A stretch of DNA of 44,744 nt from Planctomicrobium piriforme (GCA_945860955.1 CAMATH010000065.1:1-44744); one strand, 5' to 3'. Counted from the stretch's first letter, positions 25,200 to 34,422 are shown. Made by a program: numbers and translations. Notes: generated from the letters alone by a model not told the origin.

Positions 25200-25254
25200 G
25201 ACTCTCGGCGGCTGTGGGGCCATGAACCCTACAAAACCGCGAATTTGATCTTGG
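25174..25254. repeat. 12-bp inverted repeat between convergent genes
   Basis: CCAAGATCAAAT (25174-25185) and ATTTGATCTTGG (25243-25254) are exact reverse complements 57 bases apart. The first arm is inside the last codons of the permease/CPBP gene and the second lies just before the convergent DUF1501 stop. A large hairpin ending transcription in both directions is possible; there is no T-run. Confidence 0.4.
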
Positions 25255-25263
25255 TCAGGTCGC

Positions 25264-26712
25264 TTACGCCAGAATCCCCTGCACGACCTTTCCATGGATA
25301 TCGGTCAGCCGGAAATCCCGGCCAGCGTAGCGGTAGGTGAGCCGTTCATGGTCGAAGCCCAGCAGGTGCATCAGCGTCGCCTGAATGTCGTGGACATGCA
25401 CGCCATTCTCGACAACGTTGAAACCGAGTTCGTCGGTCTTCCCAAAAGAATGTCCCGGCTTGATACCCCCACCGGCCAGCCACATGGTGTAGGCCTGCGG
25501 ATGGTGATCGCGTCCCTGGCTGCGGCCCAGTGCGACGTTTTGTTCAATCATCGGAGTGCGTCCGAATTCGCCCCCCCAGATCACCAGCGTTTCATCCAGC
25601 AGTCCCCGTCGCTTGAGATCCTGCACGAGCGCCGCCGACCCCTGGTCGGTCGCTTTGCAGTTGTTGGTGTGGTTCCCGACCAGGTCGGAATGGGCGTCCC
25701 AGCCTTCGTTGTAGATGTTGATGAACCGCACGCCCCGTTCCACCATTCGACGGGCGATCAGACAGGCCCGGGCGAACGAAGGTTTGTCGGGATCGCAGCC
25801 GTAGAGCTCGAGCGTTTCCTTCGTTTCGCTCTTGAGATCCATCAGGTCAGGGGCCGACGTTTGCAGCCGATAGGCCATCTCATACGACGCCATCCGAGTG
25901 GCGATCTCCGGGTCACCATCCCGTTCCAGCCGACGACGGTTGAGCGCCTCGACCAGTTCCAGCGAATCGCGCTGGATCGTCGCGTCGACACCTGCGGGAT
26001 TCGAAACATTGAGGATCGGATCCCCCTGATTTCTCAGACGGACACCGGCGTAGAGACTCGGGAGGAATCCGCTCGACCAGTTCGCCGCCCCGCCACTGAT
26101 CCCGCCCCCCGTTGACATGACGACAAACGCCGGCAGGTTATTCGTTTCGGCCCCGAGGCCATAGGTGACCCACGAACCGATACTGGGGCGACCGGGCTGA
26201 CCGAAACCGGTGTTGAAGAAGATCTGGGCGGGAGCGTGGTTGAATTGATCGGTGTGGACGGACCGCAGCAGGCAGATGTCGTCGACGACTTTTCCCAAGT
26301 GGGGCAGCACTTCCGCGATCTCGGCACCGCATTGTCCCTGCTTCACGAATTTGAAGCGCGGGCCGAGGGCCGCCGCGTCGGCGCGAATGAACGCGTACCG
26401 CTGGCCGGCGATCACCTCGGGGGGAATCGGTTTCCCTTCATACTTCGCCAGCGTCGGCTTGGAATCGAACAGGTCAAGATGACTGGGCGCGCCGGCCATG
26501 AACAGGTGAATCACCGCCTTGGCACGCGCAGGATAGTGCGGCGATTTGGGAGCCATTGGGTTGGCGGCAACAGGAGTCGAAGCGCCGGCGGCACCTGCCG
26601 ACTGCTGCATCAGCAACGACGCCAGCGCGACCTTTCCCACACCCACACCACAGTCCTTGAAGAAATGCCTGCGGGTGACGTCTTGAGCAAATTCTGGATT
26701 CGTGATCATCAT
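25264..26712 (-). CDS. DUF1501 domain-containing protein (Tat-exported, sulfatase-like fold)
   Basis: A 482-residue protein of the DUF1501 family, which is abundant in planctomycetes and has an alkaline-phosphatase/sulfatase-like fold. The N-terminus carries a twin-arginine signal (TRRHFFKDCGVGVGKVALASLL). Family motifs include HLFMAGAPSHLDLFDSKP, STGGGISGGAANWSSGFLP, YNEGWDAHSDL and WGGEFGRTP followed by GRDHHPQAYT. Start: two ATGs at 26712 and 26709 follow a GGGAG six bases upstream of the first; 26712 is chosen. It is 75 bases after the DUF1549/DUF1553 gene on the same strand, the standard pairing in planctomycetes. The enzymatic reaction is not established; a role in extracellular or periplasmic polysaccharide breakdown has been suggested from genome context in general, not from this sequence. 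Confidence 0.93.
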   Translation of the reverse strand: MMITNPEFAQDVTRRHFFKDCGVGVGKVALASLLMQQSAGAAGASTPVAANPMAPKSPHYPARAKAVIHLFMAGAPSHLDLFDSKPTLAKYEGKPIPPEVIAGQRYAFIRADAAALGPRFKFVKQGQCGAEIAEVLPHLGKVVDDICLLRSVHTDQFNHAPAQIFFNTGFGQPGRPSIGSWVTYGLGAETNNLPAFVVMSTGGGISGGAANWSSGFLPSLYAGVRLRNQGDPILNVSNPAGVDATIQRDSLELVEALNRRRLERDGDPEIATRMASYEMAYRLQTSAPDLMDLKSETKETLELYGCDPDKPSFARACLIARRMVERGVRFINIYNEGWDAHSDLVGNHTNNCKATDQGSAALVQDLKRRGLLDETLVIWGGEFGRTPMIEQNVALGRSQGRDHHPQAYTMWLAGGGIKPGHSFGKTDELGFNVVENGVHVHDIQATLMHLLGFDHERLTYRYAGRDFRLTDIHGKVVQGILA

Positions 26713-26787
26713 CAAATTCTCCCTGGCGAGCGGGGGAGCGTCAGCTCCCTGCTCCCGCGTGACTTGGTCGTCTCAAGGTCAAAATCG

Positions 26788-29700
26788 CTATCGCGTGATC
26801 GTCTCATCGAGATTCAACAGAGCGCGGGCCGTCAGTGTCCAGGCGGCGCGGTCGATCGCGTCCCCTTCTCCCGGTCCAGCGATCTTCACACTCTCTTCCG
26901 GCTTCAGCTTCCCCTTCTGCCGTTCGTAAAACGTGACGACCAGCGTCAATTCGTCGGCCGTTGGCGGTCGGACGAGGCAGCGGCGGAAGAGATAGTCGGC
27001 ACGAGCGGGCGTATCGCCCTTCCGGCTGGCGATCGCGGTCCCCAGCGCCTGCGCCGACTCAACCGCCACCGGATCATTCAACAGCGTCAACGCCTGAAGC
27101 GGCGTGTTCGAGACTTCCCGCCGGGCGACACACGCCTCGCCACTGGGGGAATCGAACGTGCTGAACATCGCGAATGGGGCGGTCCGTTTCGAAAACGTAT
27201 ACAGCCCCCGGCGAAACCGATCGGGACCGGTGCTGACATTCCACGCCAGCCCGCCGTAGGAACCTTCCGAGGTCACCCCGGGGGGTTGCGGCGGGAACAC
27301 ACTGGGGCCACCCACTTTATCCGACAGTAGTCCGCCGATCTTGAGCATCGTGTCACGCACCAGTTCCGCCTCAAGTCGGAACCGGGGTCCGCGGGCGAGC
27401 AGGTTGTTCTGTGGATCGCGTGCCAGAAGGTCGGCACTCGCCGCGCTCGATTGCCGATAGGTCGCGCTCGACACCATCAGCCGGTGCATGGCCTTCAGTG
27501 ACCAGCCTTTGCGGACGAATTCCACCGCCAACCAGTCGAGCAATTCGGGATGCGAGGGAGATTCTCCCTGGAAGCCGAAGTCCTCGACCGTCCGCACCAG
27601 GCCACGGCCGAAAATCGCCGCCCAGTGCCGATTGATCACCACCCGCCCCGTGAGGGGGTTTTGTCCCGACACCAGCCAGCGGGCGAATGTCAGCCGGTCC
27701 CGCCGGGCGTCCGCCGGGATTGTCGGTAAAAACTCGGGCACCACCGCCGGCACTTGTTCCAGCGGTTGCAGAAACTCACCCCGGCGGTGCAGAAACGTCG
27801 GTCGAGGCTCGTTCGCGGGGCGTTCGGTCATAACCAGTGTGGTCGCCAGCGCGGGCCTGGAATCACGCAACATTCGAATCTCTTGCCGGGCCTCCGCCAA
27901 TTCAGGGCTCCGCTGGGCGAATTCCCTCAGCAGGGCGGCCTGTTGTTCCGGCGTACGGGCGTCGGCAGGGGTCAAGAGCGCCGCCTCGACCTCAATGGGC
28001 AACCCGGTCGCCTCCACCTGCCGCGGGTCGTCGGTCACCCAGACGCGAAACCGGCCCAGACCCGCCGCGTAGTACTTTTCGAAGATCATCCGCAGATGCA
28101 GCGCGCCAGCGGTCTCCCAAGGCTCGGCGAGAGAGAAGATCGCCGAGTGCATGGAACCCTGGCCGCCGTTGATCGACCATCCGGTCAGCGGATCATCATC
28201 GATCGCGCCGGCCGCCTTGTTGTTCCCTTCGTGAAACGAATCGACCGCTCTCGAGAGTTTGATCGGCGGACCGGGCTCTCCCTTCGCATCGGGCCGCGAC
28301 AACAGGAACTGACTGAGATAAAAATCGCCAAACGGACCTTCGTAGTACACCCGGCCCGGCCCCCGGCTGGGGAAGGCATCGTCGGGGATCGCCTCCAAAC
28401 GGATCGCGGTGATCTTCGACACGGGGGACCGGTAGACAATGTCATACAGATCGCGCTTGGTCATATCGCTGCTGGCGCGGATGGACAAATCGGGCAGAAT
28501 CGTCAACAGTGGGAGGTTGGCCTTCGCCGACAGCGGTTCGAGCAAACTCCACTTCGCGACCCGTTTCGATTCACTCTCAACCCACTCCGCGAGCCTGCGA
28601 TCGAGATTCGCCTGACGTCGTTCTGCAAGGGGGCGCTCATTGCGGTTGGCCGTTCCCAGACTGATGCGAAACCGGCCAATGGTATGGCTGGTTCCATGCT
28701 GCTGATCGAGACGCAGCGTCCATTTCGCCCCTTTGAGAGCGCTGACGGGGGGATCGAGCTGAAACGTGGCGGTCCGGGTGACGTTCCATTTCCCCGGACC
28801 ATGAATCGCCCAGCCTGTGTCGGCTTTGCCGTCGATTGCGCTGGCGATGGGGAAGCCTTCCTGGGAAAAGTCGGCCTGCGGAGCGGTGAGTTTCACCACA
28901 GTCGCGGCGGGGGCCCCGTCGACGAGAACGGTCGCCGACAGTTCGCTCAATACGAAATTGCCATGGGGGGTGCGACCCGGTCCCTGGCTGGGGAGTTTCG
29001 GGTCGGCGATGACCTCGAGCCGCAGGGCGGCGATTTCTCCCCCCGGATGATCGAACGTGACGTCGTATGCGTCCCGTTCTGCATTCGGACCACCCATGCG
29101 AATCGAGCCATCCTCGAGAGTCTCGCTCTGCGCCCCGCCCGAGGAGGTGACCCGGGTTGGGGGGATCACGCGGAATTCGAATTCGCCGGGGGCGGGGAAA
29201 CGGGAGGGGAGTTCCGCGGTCAGCGAGGCGACCCGGGCGTCGATCTCGGCACGCCGGGCGAGCAGCGCCCCGTCGGGGACATCCATCACCGGTTCGTCGG
29301 CGTTGTTGAGGAATGCCATCATCCCGTAGTACTCGCGCTGCGAGACCGGGTCGTACTTGTGGTTATGGCACTGGGCACACATCAGCGTCAGACCCAGCCA
29401 CGCGGTACCCGTCGTCGCCATGCGATCGTTCATCGCGTAGAACCGGAATTCCAGAGGGTCGATTCCCCCTTCTTCGTTCAGCATGGTGTTGCGGTGGAAG
29501 CCGGTGGCGATTTTTTGAGCCGCGGTCGCGTGGGGGAGCATGTCTCCCGCCAACTGATCGATCGTGAATTGATCGAACGGAAGGTCGGCATTCAGGGCGT
29601 TGATCACCCAGTCGCGCCAGGGCCACATCGAGCGCTGGCGGTCTTTTTCGTAGCCATTGGTGTCGGCGTAACGGGCGAGGTCGAGCCACCGCCGAGCCCA

Positions 29701-30369
29701 GCGTTCGCCATAGTGGGGCGACTCGAACAGCCGATCGAGCAGTTTGTCGTAGGCGTCGGGTCGAGTGTCATTCACAAACGCGTCGGCTTCTTCCGGCGAC
29801 GGGGGGAAGCCCAGCAGGTCGAGGTAGACCCGCCGCACGAGGGTGTATTTGTCCGCCTCGGGAGTCGGGGTCAGGCCGTCGGCTTCAAGTCGGGCGAGGA
29901 TGAAGTGATCGATGGGATTCCGCAGCCATCTCGCGTTCTTCACGGGAGGAGGGGGGACCGCTTTGGGGGGGACGAAGGCCCAGTGGGGCGTGAACTCCGC
30001 TCCCTCGGCGATCCAGCGTGAGACGAGTTGTTTCTGCTCTTTCGAGAGGGGGAGCTTGGTGTCAGGCGGGGGCATCACCTCGGCGGGATCATCGGACGCG
30101 AGTCGGCGAACGAGTTCGCTGGCGTGGGAGTCACCGGGAACGATCGCCCGTTCTCCCGAGCTGGCGGGGGCGACCGCGCCCTTCCGCAGATCGAGTCGCA
30201 AATCCCCTTTGCGGGTTTTCTCATCCGGCCCGTGGCACTTGAAACAATGCCGGGAGAGGATGGGGCGGATCTCGCGGGTGAAGTCGACCGGCTTCGCGTC
30301 GGCTCCCCACGACGACGGGGGGAGACACAGGAAGCCACACAGTGCGAACAGAGAGAGCCGGGAGGGCAT
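26788..30369 (-). CDS. PSD1/cytochrome-c-like DUF1549-DUF1553 protein
   Basis: A 1193-residue exported protein. A signal peptide (1-22) is followed by a planctomycete cytochrome-like domain with a c-type heme motif CFKCH (Cys42, Cys45, His46) and MPPPDTKLP with a candidate Met ligand. DUF1549 (about 150-370) has LDLARYADTNGYEKD and a second CxxCH, CAQCHNHKYDP (near 335). The middle (about 400-850) holds two beta-rich, likely carbohydrate-binding segments. DUF1553 (about 880-1150) has NRHWAAIFGRGLVRTVEDFG and RREVSNTPLQALTLLNDP. The start is the ATG at 30369. It is encoded with the DUF1501 protein downstream. Function is unproven; a redox-linked periplasmic enzyme is inferred from the heme motifs. 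Confidence 0.93.
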   Translation of the reverse strand: MPSRLSLFALCGFLCLPPSSWGADAKPVDFTREIRPILSRHCFKCHGPDEKTRKGDLRLDLRKGAVAPASSGERAIVPGDSHASELVRRLASDDPAEVMPPPDTKLPLSKEQKQLVSRWIAEGAEFTPHWAFVPPKAVPPPPVKNARWLRNPIDHFILARLEADGLTPTPEADKYTLVRRVYLDLLGFPPSPEEADAFVNDTRPDAYDKLLDRLFESPHYGERWARRWLDLARYADTNGYEKDRQRSMWPWRDWVINALNADLPFDQFTIDQLAGDMLPHATAAQKIATGFHRNTMLNEEGGIDPLEFRFYAMNDRMATTGTAWLGLTLMCAQCHNHKYDPVSQREYYGMMAFLNNADEPVMDVPDGALLARRAEIDARVASLTAELPSRFPAPGEFEFRVIPPTRVTSSGGAQSETLEDGSIRMGGPNAERDAYDVTFDHPGGEIAALRLEVIADPKLPSQGPGRTPHGNFVLSELSATVLVDGAPAATVVKLTAPQADFSQEGFPIASAIDGKADTGWAIHGPGKWNVTRTATFQLDPPVSALKGAKWTLRLDQQHGTSHTIGRFRISLGTANRNERPLAERRQANLDRRLAEWVESESKRVAKWSLLEPLSAKANLPLLTILPDLSIRASSDMTKRDLYDIVYRSPVSKITAIRLEAIPDDAFPSRGPGRVYYEGPFGDFYLSQFLLSRPDAKGEPGPPIKLSRAVDSFHEGNNKAAGAIDDDPLTGWSINGGQGSMHSAIFSLAEPWETAGALHLRMIFEKYYAAGLGRFRVWVTDDPRQVEATGLPIEVEAALLTPADARTPEQQAALLREFAQRSPELAEARQEIRMLRDSRPALATTLVMTERPANEPRPTFLHRRGEFLQPLEQVPAVVPEFLPTIPADARRDRLTFARWLVSGQNPLTGRVVINRHWAAIFGRGLVRTVEDFGFQGESPSHPELLDWLAVEFVRKGWSLKAMHRLMVSSATYRQSSAASADLLARDPQNNLLARGPRFRLEAELVRDTMLKIGGLLSDKVGGPSVFPPQPPGVTSEGSYGGLAWNVSTGPDRFRRGLYTFSKRTAPFAMFSTFDSPSGEACVARREVSNTPLQALTLLNDPVAVESAQALGTAIASRKGDTPARADYLFRRCLVRPPTADELTLVVTFYERQKGKLKPEESVKIAGPGEGDAIDRAAWTLTARALLNLDETITR

Positions 30370-30822
30370 GGTGGGGCGAGGCTGGAAAGGGAAGGGACGG
30401 CGTCAACGGCGCGCGAGTTTTTCTGACGACGGAGAGTGCGCGGCGTTGAGTGGTGGGCGATTCGGAAGGACGATACCGGACCGGTGAGTGGATTGTATCG
30501 CGCTTCCCGGTGGCCGGTCGACGATTGGAGTGTTGTGGAATTCGTAGCGAGTCGGAAATTGTGCTTGATTCACAGCTCGCGGGAAAATAGGATGCGGAAT
30601 TAGAGCGTCTAAAGACTGTTGACGATTGGGGCGAAGCACGTTCGCGAGTCCTGTGAATTCGAGGCAGTCGGTCGACGTACCCGCGGCAAGTGTCGCGGGC
30701 GTACCGCAAGGCTCGACGCGACCACAGCCTCGAAGCGTGGTGCTGAAGCGGCGGCGCAGGAGGATGGTTCCGCACATGCCATCGCCTCGAATGTTTGTAG
30801 GATGTGCGGAGGAGTCGCGTCG
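30370..30822. promoter_or_regulatory. Divergent intergenic region with probable long cold-shock leader
   Basis: No gene is convincing here. The stretch separates the minus-strand DUF1549/1553 gene from the plus-strand cold-shock gene. It contains the candidate promoter at 30565-30593, after which roughly 220 bases would be transcribed before the cold-shock ATG. The initiator signals of the minus-strand gene are not clear. Confidence 0.4.
30565..30593 (+). promoter_or_regulatory. Candidate sigma70-type promoter for the cold-shock gene
   Basis: TTGATT (30565-30570) and TAGGAT (30588-30593) are separated by 17 bases, a good spacing for a housekeeping promoter. Transcription would start near 30600, giving a leader of about 220 bases. 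This is a pattern match only. Confidence 0.35.
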
Positions 30823-31035
30823 ATGCCGTTGGGAAAAATCAAGAAAGTTGTGCAGGAAAAAGGGTTCGGATTCATCTCGCAGTCGCAGGGGGAGGATGTC
30901 TTCTTCCACCACAGCGCTGTGGCGAATCAGGGATTCGAAGACCTGCAGGTGGGGCAGGAGGTCGAATTCCAAGTCGACAGCACTCCCAATCCCAAGTCGA
31001 AGGGGCCGCGGGCGAAATCGGTGACCCCGCGTTAG
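30823..31035 (+). CDS. Cold-shock domain protein (CspA family)
   Basis: A 70-residue single-stranded nucleic-acid-binding protein with the cold-shock OB fold. RNA-binding motifs are visible: KGFGFI (RNP1, residues 13-18) and VFFHHSA (RNP2, about 26-32). Such proteins melt RNA structure and act as RNA chaperones. The start is the ATG at 30823, which has a strong GGAGGAG eight bases upstream. Open frames upstream of this point are shadows. A strong hairpin terminator follows 47 bases after the stop, so the gene is probably transcribed alone. The C-terminus (PKSKGPRAKSVTPR) is basic. Confidence 0.93.
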   Translation: MPLGKIKKVVQEKGFGFISQSQGEDVFFHHSAVANQGFEDLQVGQEVEFQVDSTPNPKSKGPRAKSVTPR

Positions 31036-31082
31036 ACGATTTGGCCGGGTTCGCCTGGCTCACGTTCCCAGTTCGTCTCCGC

Positions 31083-31124
31083 CGGCCGCGGTCTCCCGTG
31101 TGGGTGATCGCGGCCGTGTTTTTT
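31083..31124 (+). terminator. Rho-independent terminator of the cold-shock gene
   Basis: CGGCCGCG (31083-31090) pairs with CGCGGCCG (31109-31116), and the bases between them extend the stem with CCC/GGG around GTGT. A run of T follows (31118-31124). Confidence 0.85.
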
Positions 31125-31245
31125 TAACAGCTCGCTCGCAGGATCATTTGGGTGCCTCGACCAACGAGCCAAGCGAGTCGGCGGTGCGAGCGTCAACTTG
31201 CATGTCGGTTGGAGTTCCGGTAATCCTGGCCCCGGAGCGGGTCAT

Positions 31246-31283
31246 TGAAAAAAAACGGCCCCATCCAAGCGGAGGGGCCGTTT
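31246..31283 (-). terminator. Rho-independent terminator of the small lipoprotein gene
   Basis: AAACGGCCCC (31253-31262) pairs with GGGGCCGTTT (31274-31283) around an 11-base loop. On the minus strand the stem is followed by a run of T (the A-run at 31248-31255). It lies about 30 bases beyond the stop of the lipoprotein gene. Confidence 0.85.
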
Positions 31284-31314
31284 CGTGCGTTTTTCGATCA
31301 CCACCCGAATCGGG

Positions 31315-31656
31315 TTAGTTCTCGCTCGACTCGGTCGCGCCGGTGGTCGAGCCGGCTTGATCGTCGCCAGCGGCGGCTTCTTCCTTCTCGGTCGCCTTGT
31401 CGGCAGCGGGTTCTTCGGTTGTGGCCTTGTCGTCGGCGGGTTTCTCGTCCGCGGCCTTTTCGTCGCCACCCTTGTCCGGGCCGCCAGCCTTGTCGTCAGC
31501 GGCCTTGTCCTCGGTTCCCTTGCTGTCCGTACCAGCGGCGCCTCCCTTGGCCGGACCAGTGGCCGGGGTGGCGGTCGGTGCGCAACCGACTGCGGCCAAC
31601 AGAGCGACACACAGGCTTGAAACGAGCAGGCGACGGAACGAATTCAAAGACGTCAT
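31315..31656 (-). CDS. Small low-complexity lipoprotein
   Basis: A 113-residue protein with a signal peptide (MTSLNSFRRLLVSSLCVALLA) and a lipobox AVGC. The mature part is almost entirely Ala, Glu, Asp, Lys, Gly and Thr in short repeats (DKAADDKAGG, DEKAADEKPADDKA), so it is probably disordered and acidic. The frame opens at 31761, but the ATG at 31656 places the signal peptide at the start. Short, acidic lipoproteins of this type are frequent in planctomycetes; no function is assignable. It is transcribed away from the pyrophosphatase gene and has its own terminator. Confidence 0.75.
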   Translation of the reverse strand: MTSLNSFRRLLVSSLCVALLAAVGCAPTATPATGPAKGGAAGTDSKGTEDKAADDKAGGPDKGGDEKAADEKPADDKATTEEPAADKATEKEEAAAGDDQAGSTTGATESSEN

Positions 31657-31854
31657 GTGGTTTCCTTCAACGGTGTGAAAAAGACTTTCGAACCCCGGGG
31701 GTGATTCCCCCCGTAGGTAGATGCGCCCGATTGCGGATTTATTCCATCCGGTTGGCGTCATTCGCGAACTGCTGATTCCATTTGACGGAGTTTCTCCGTG
31801 GAATTCAACTCAAACCGGTTGCATGCGATTTCCAAATTGTTCCTCCAGTGACGG

Positions 31855-31882
31855 TTGCGAGCGGGAACGCTTTCGCTAAACT
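31855..31882 (+). promoter_or_regulatory. Candidate promoter for the pyrophosphatase gene
   Basis: TTGCGA (31855-31860) and TAAACT (31877-31882) are spaced by 16 bases. A start near 31889 would leave a leader of about 35 bases before the ATG at 31924. Each hexamer matches the sigma70 consensus at four of six positions. Confidence 0.35.
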
Positions 31883-31923
31883 CGCGTCTTGAAAAGACCC
31901 GCAACCCCAAAGGCCGCTCACCG

Positions 31924-34422
31924 ATGATGAGACTCCTGCGTAATCCCGCCCTGACTCGACTACTGATGTGCTTCGTCGCCATCGTGCCAGGCGGAGCGAC
32001 GTCCGCCTTCGCTGGCGAAGCGGACCTCGAGATCCCCGATCTGCACGATGCGTACTTTTTTGGCAAGAGCATCAGTGGACACTCGTTGTTGTTCTACGGT
32101 TCGTTTGTGATCGCCGGCACGCTGGGAATCAGCTTGTACCTGCGCGCACAGATCAAAGCGCTTCCAGCGCATGAGTCGATGCTCAAGATCGCCGACATCA
32201 TCTTCACGACCTGCAAGACGTACCTCATGAAGCAGGCGCAATTCCTGCTGATGCTGTTCGCCTTGATCGCGGCGGCGATGACCTACTACTTCCTGGTTCT
32301 GAAAGAGGAGCCGGTGACAACGTTGCTGCTGGTTCTGCTGTTCTCCGTCGTTGGAATCGTCGGTTCGTTCTGGGTGGCGTGGTTCGGGATTCGCGTGAAC
32401 ACCTACGCCAACGCCCGCACCGCATTCGCGTCGTTGCGGGGTGAACCGTGGGATGTGGTGAGCATTCCGCTGCGGGCCGGCATGTCGATTGGTCTGTTCC
32501 TGATTTCGCTCGAACTGATCATGATGGTCGTGATTCTGTTGTACGTTCCCCGCAACATTGTCGGGTATTGCTTCCTGGGATTCGCGATTGGCGAGTCGCT
32601 GGGGGCGTCGGCGTTGCGTATCGCGGGGGGGATCTTCACCAAGATCGCCGACATTGGCTCCGACCTGATGAAGATCGCCTTCAAGGTCAAGGAAGACGAT
32701 CCCCGGAACCCGGGCGTGATCGCCGACTGTACCGGTGACAACGCGGGGGACTCGGTCGGCCCGACCGCCGACGGATTCGAAACTTACGGCGTGACCGGCG
32801 TGGCTTTGATCTCGTTCATCACCCTCGCGGTCCCCAGTGTCGAAATTCAAGCCAAGCTGATCGTCTGGATCTTCTTCATGCGGTTCCTGATGGACTTCAT
32901 GTCGGGAGCCTCTTACTTCATCAACCAGGCGATTTCTGAAAAGAAATACAAGGGACTGAAGGACTTCAACTTTGAAGAGCCGCTCACCCGCCTGATCTGG
33001 ATCGCTTCGATCCTGTGCATCGGCATGTCGTACCTGATGAGCTACCTGCTGATCGGTGACATCGCGGTGGACGTCGCCGCAACCGAGACCGTGGAAGCCG
33101 CGACGAAAGCCCTGCCATCCCTGTGGTGGCAACTCGCGACGATCATCAGTTGCGGAACTCTGGCTGCTGTGCTGATTCCGGAATTCACCAAAGTCTTCAC
33201 GAGTTCCCACTCGAAGCATGTTCAGGAAATCGTGACCGCCTCGCGGGAAGGTGGCGCGCCACTCACGATTCTCTCGGGACTGGTCGCCGGCAACTTCAGC
33301 GCGTTCTGGAATGGCATGCTGATCGCCGGCCTGATGTTCGGCGCGTTCATCGTCAGCCAGTTCAACCTGGGTGACGTCATGGGGACTCATGCCTCGATCT
33401 TCGCGTTCGGTCTCGTGGCGTTCGGATTCCTCTGTATGGGACCGGTCAACATCGCGGTCGACAGCTATGGCCCGGTGACCGACAACGCCCAGTCGGTGTT
33501 CGAACTCGCGCAAACCGAACACATCAAGGATATCAAAGCCGAGATCAAGCGGGACTTCGGTTTCGAACCCGATTTCGAGCTGGGTAAGCACTACCTCGAA
33601 GCGAACGACTCGGCGGGAAATACGTTCAAGGCGACGGCGAAGCCGGTATTGATCGGAACCGCCGTGGTGGGCGCGACGACGATGATCTTCTCGATCATTC
33701 TCTCGCTGGAAAAAGAAGGCCTGTCGCACCTGAGCCTGACCGACGCCCCCGTGCTGCTGGGCTTCATCTGCGGTGGCGCGGTGATCTACTGGTTCTGCGG
33801 TGCTTCGATGCAGGCGGTGACGACCGGTGCCTACCGCGCGGTCGAGTACATCAAGAAGAACATGGACCTCACTAAGACTGAGGCCGACATCGAGGATTCG
33901 AAGACGGTCGTGCGAATCTGCACCGAGTACGCCCAGTCAGGGATGTGGAACATCTTCATTGCCCTGATGGCCTTCACCCTGGCGTTCGCGCTGTTCGAAC
34001 CCAACTTCTTCGTCGCTTATCTGATCTCAATCGCGGTGTTCGGTCTGTTCCAGGCGATTTACATGGCGAACGCTGGCGGTGCCTGGGACAACGCCAAGAA
34101 GCTGGTCGAAGTCGACCTGAAAGAGAAGAACACGCCGCTGCACGAAGCGACGGTGGTCGGCGACACCGTGGGTGATCCGTTCAAGGACACCAGCTCAGTC
34201 GCCCTCAATCCGATCATCAAGTTCTCGACGCTGTTTGGACTCTTGGCGGTGGAAATCGCGGTCAAGATCCGACACCCGGTCGACGCCGAGGGACATCATC
34301 TGGCCGACGCCGCGAAGCCCTTCGATTACACCCTCGTGGTGGGAGTGGTGATGCTGTTGATCGCCCTGGTCTTCGTTTGGCGGTCGTTCTACTCGATGCG
34401 GATTCCCGAAAAGGTCGCGTAA
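31924..34422 (+). CDS. hppA: Membrane-bound ion-translocating pyrophosphatase
   Basis: An 832-residue polytopic membrane enzyme that couples hydrolysis of pyrophosphate to pumping of H+ or Na+ out of the cytoplasm. After an N-terminal signal-like segment (about 1-30), some 16 membrane helices follow. Substrate and Mg-binding motifs are recognisable but divergent: KEDDPRNPGVIADCTGDNAGDSVGPTADGFETY where the common form has [21 protein letters not shown], and GGAWDNAKK with GDTVGDPFKDTSS near the C-terminus. GNTFKAT has Lys at the position that distinguishes potassium-independent forms. The ATG at 31924 is chosen over a frame start at 31855. The ion pumped cannot be set from sequence. A very strong terminator follows the stop. 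Confidence 0.92.
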   Translation: MMRLLRNPALTRLLMCFVAIVPGGATSAFAGEADLEIPDLHDAYFFGKSISGHSLLFYGSFVIAGTLGISLYLRAQIKALPAHESMLKIADIIFTTCKTYLMKQAQFLLMLFALIAAAMTYYFLVLKEEPVTTLLLVLLFSVVGIVGSFWVAWFGIRVNTYANARTAFASLRGEPWDVVSIPLRAGMSIGLFLISLELIMMVVILLYVPRNIVGYCFLGFAIGESLGASALRIAGGIFTKIADIGSDLMKIAFKVKEDDPRNPGVIADCTGDNAGDSVGPTADGFETYGVTGVALISFITLAVPSVEIQAKLIVWIFFMRFLMDFMSGASYFINQAISEKKYKGLKDFNFEEPLTRLIWIASILCIGMSYLMSYLLIGDIAVDVAATETVEAATKALPSLWWQLATIISCGTLAAVLIPEFTKVFTSSHSKHVQEIVTASREGGAPLTILSGLVAGNFSAFWNGMLIAGLMFGAFIVSQFNLGDVMGTHASIFAFGLVAFGFLCMGPVNIAVDSYGPVTDNAQSVFELAQTEHIKDIKAEIKRDFGFEPDFELGKHYLEANDSAGNTFKATAKPVLIGTAVVGATTMIFSIILSLEKEGLSHLSLTDAPVLLGFICGGAVIYWFCGASMQAVTTGAYRAVEYIKKNMDLTKTEADIEDSKTVVRICTEYAQSGMWNIFIALMAFTLAFALFEPNFFVAYLISIAVFGLFQAIYMANAGGAWDNAKKLVEVDLKEKNTPLHEATVVGDTVGDPFKDTSSVALNPIIKFSTLFGLLAVEIAVKIRHPVDAEGHHLADAAKPFDYTLVVGVVMLLIALVFVWRSFYSMRIPEKVA

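Noticed and set aside
27754-30021. Open frame of 755 residues on the plus strand
   Set aside because: Antisense to the DUF1549/DUF1553 gene, which has clear domains; the plus frame has none.
31960-33729. 589-residue minus-strand frame
   Set aside because: Antisense to the pyrophosphatase and composed of His/Asp/Arg/Gln-rich shadow sequence.
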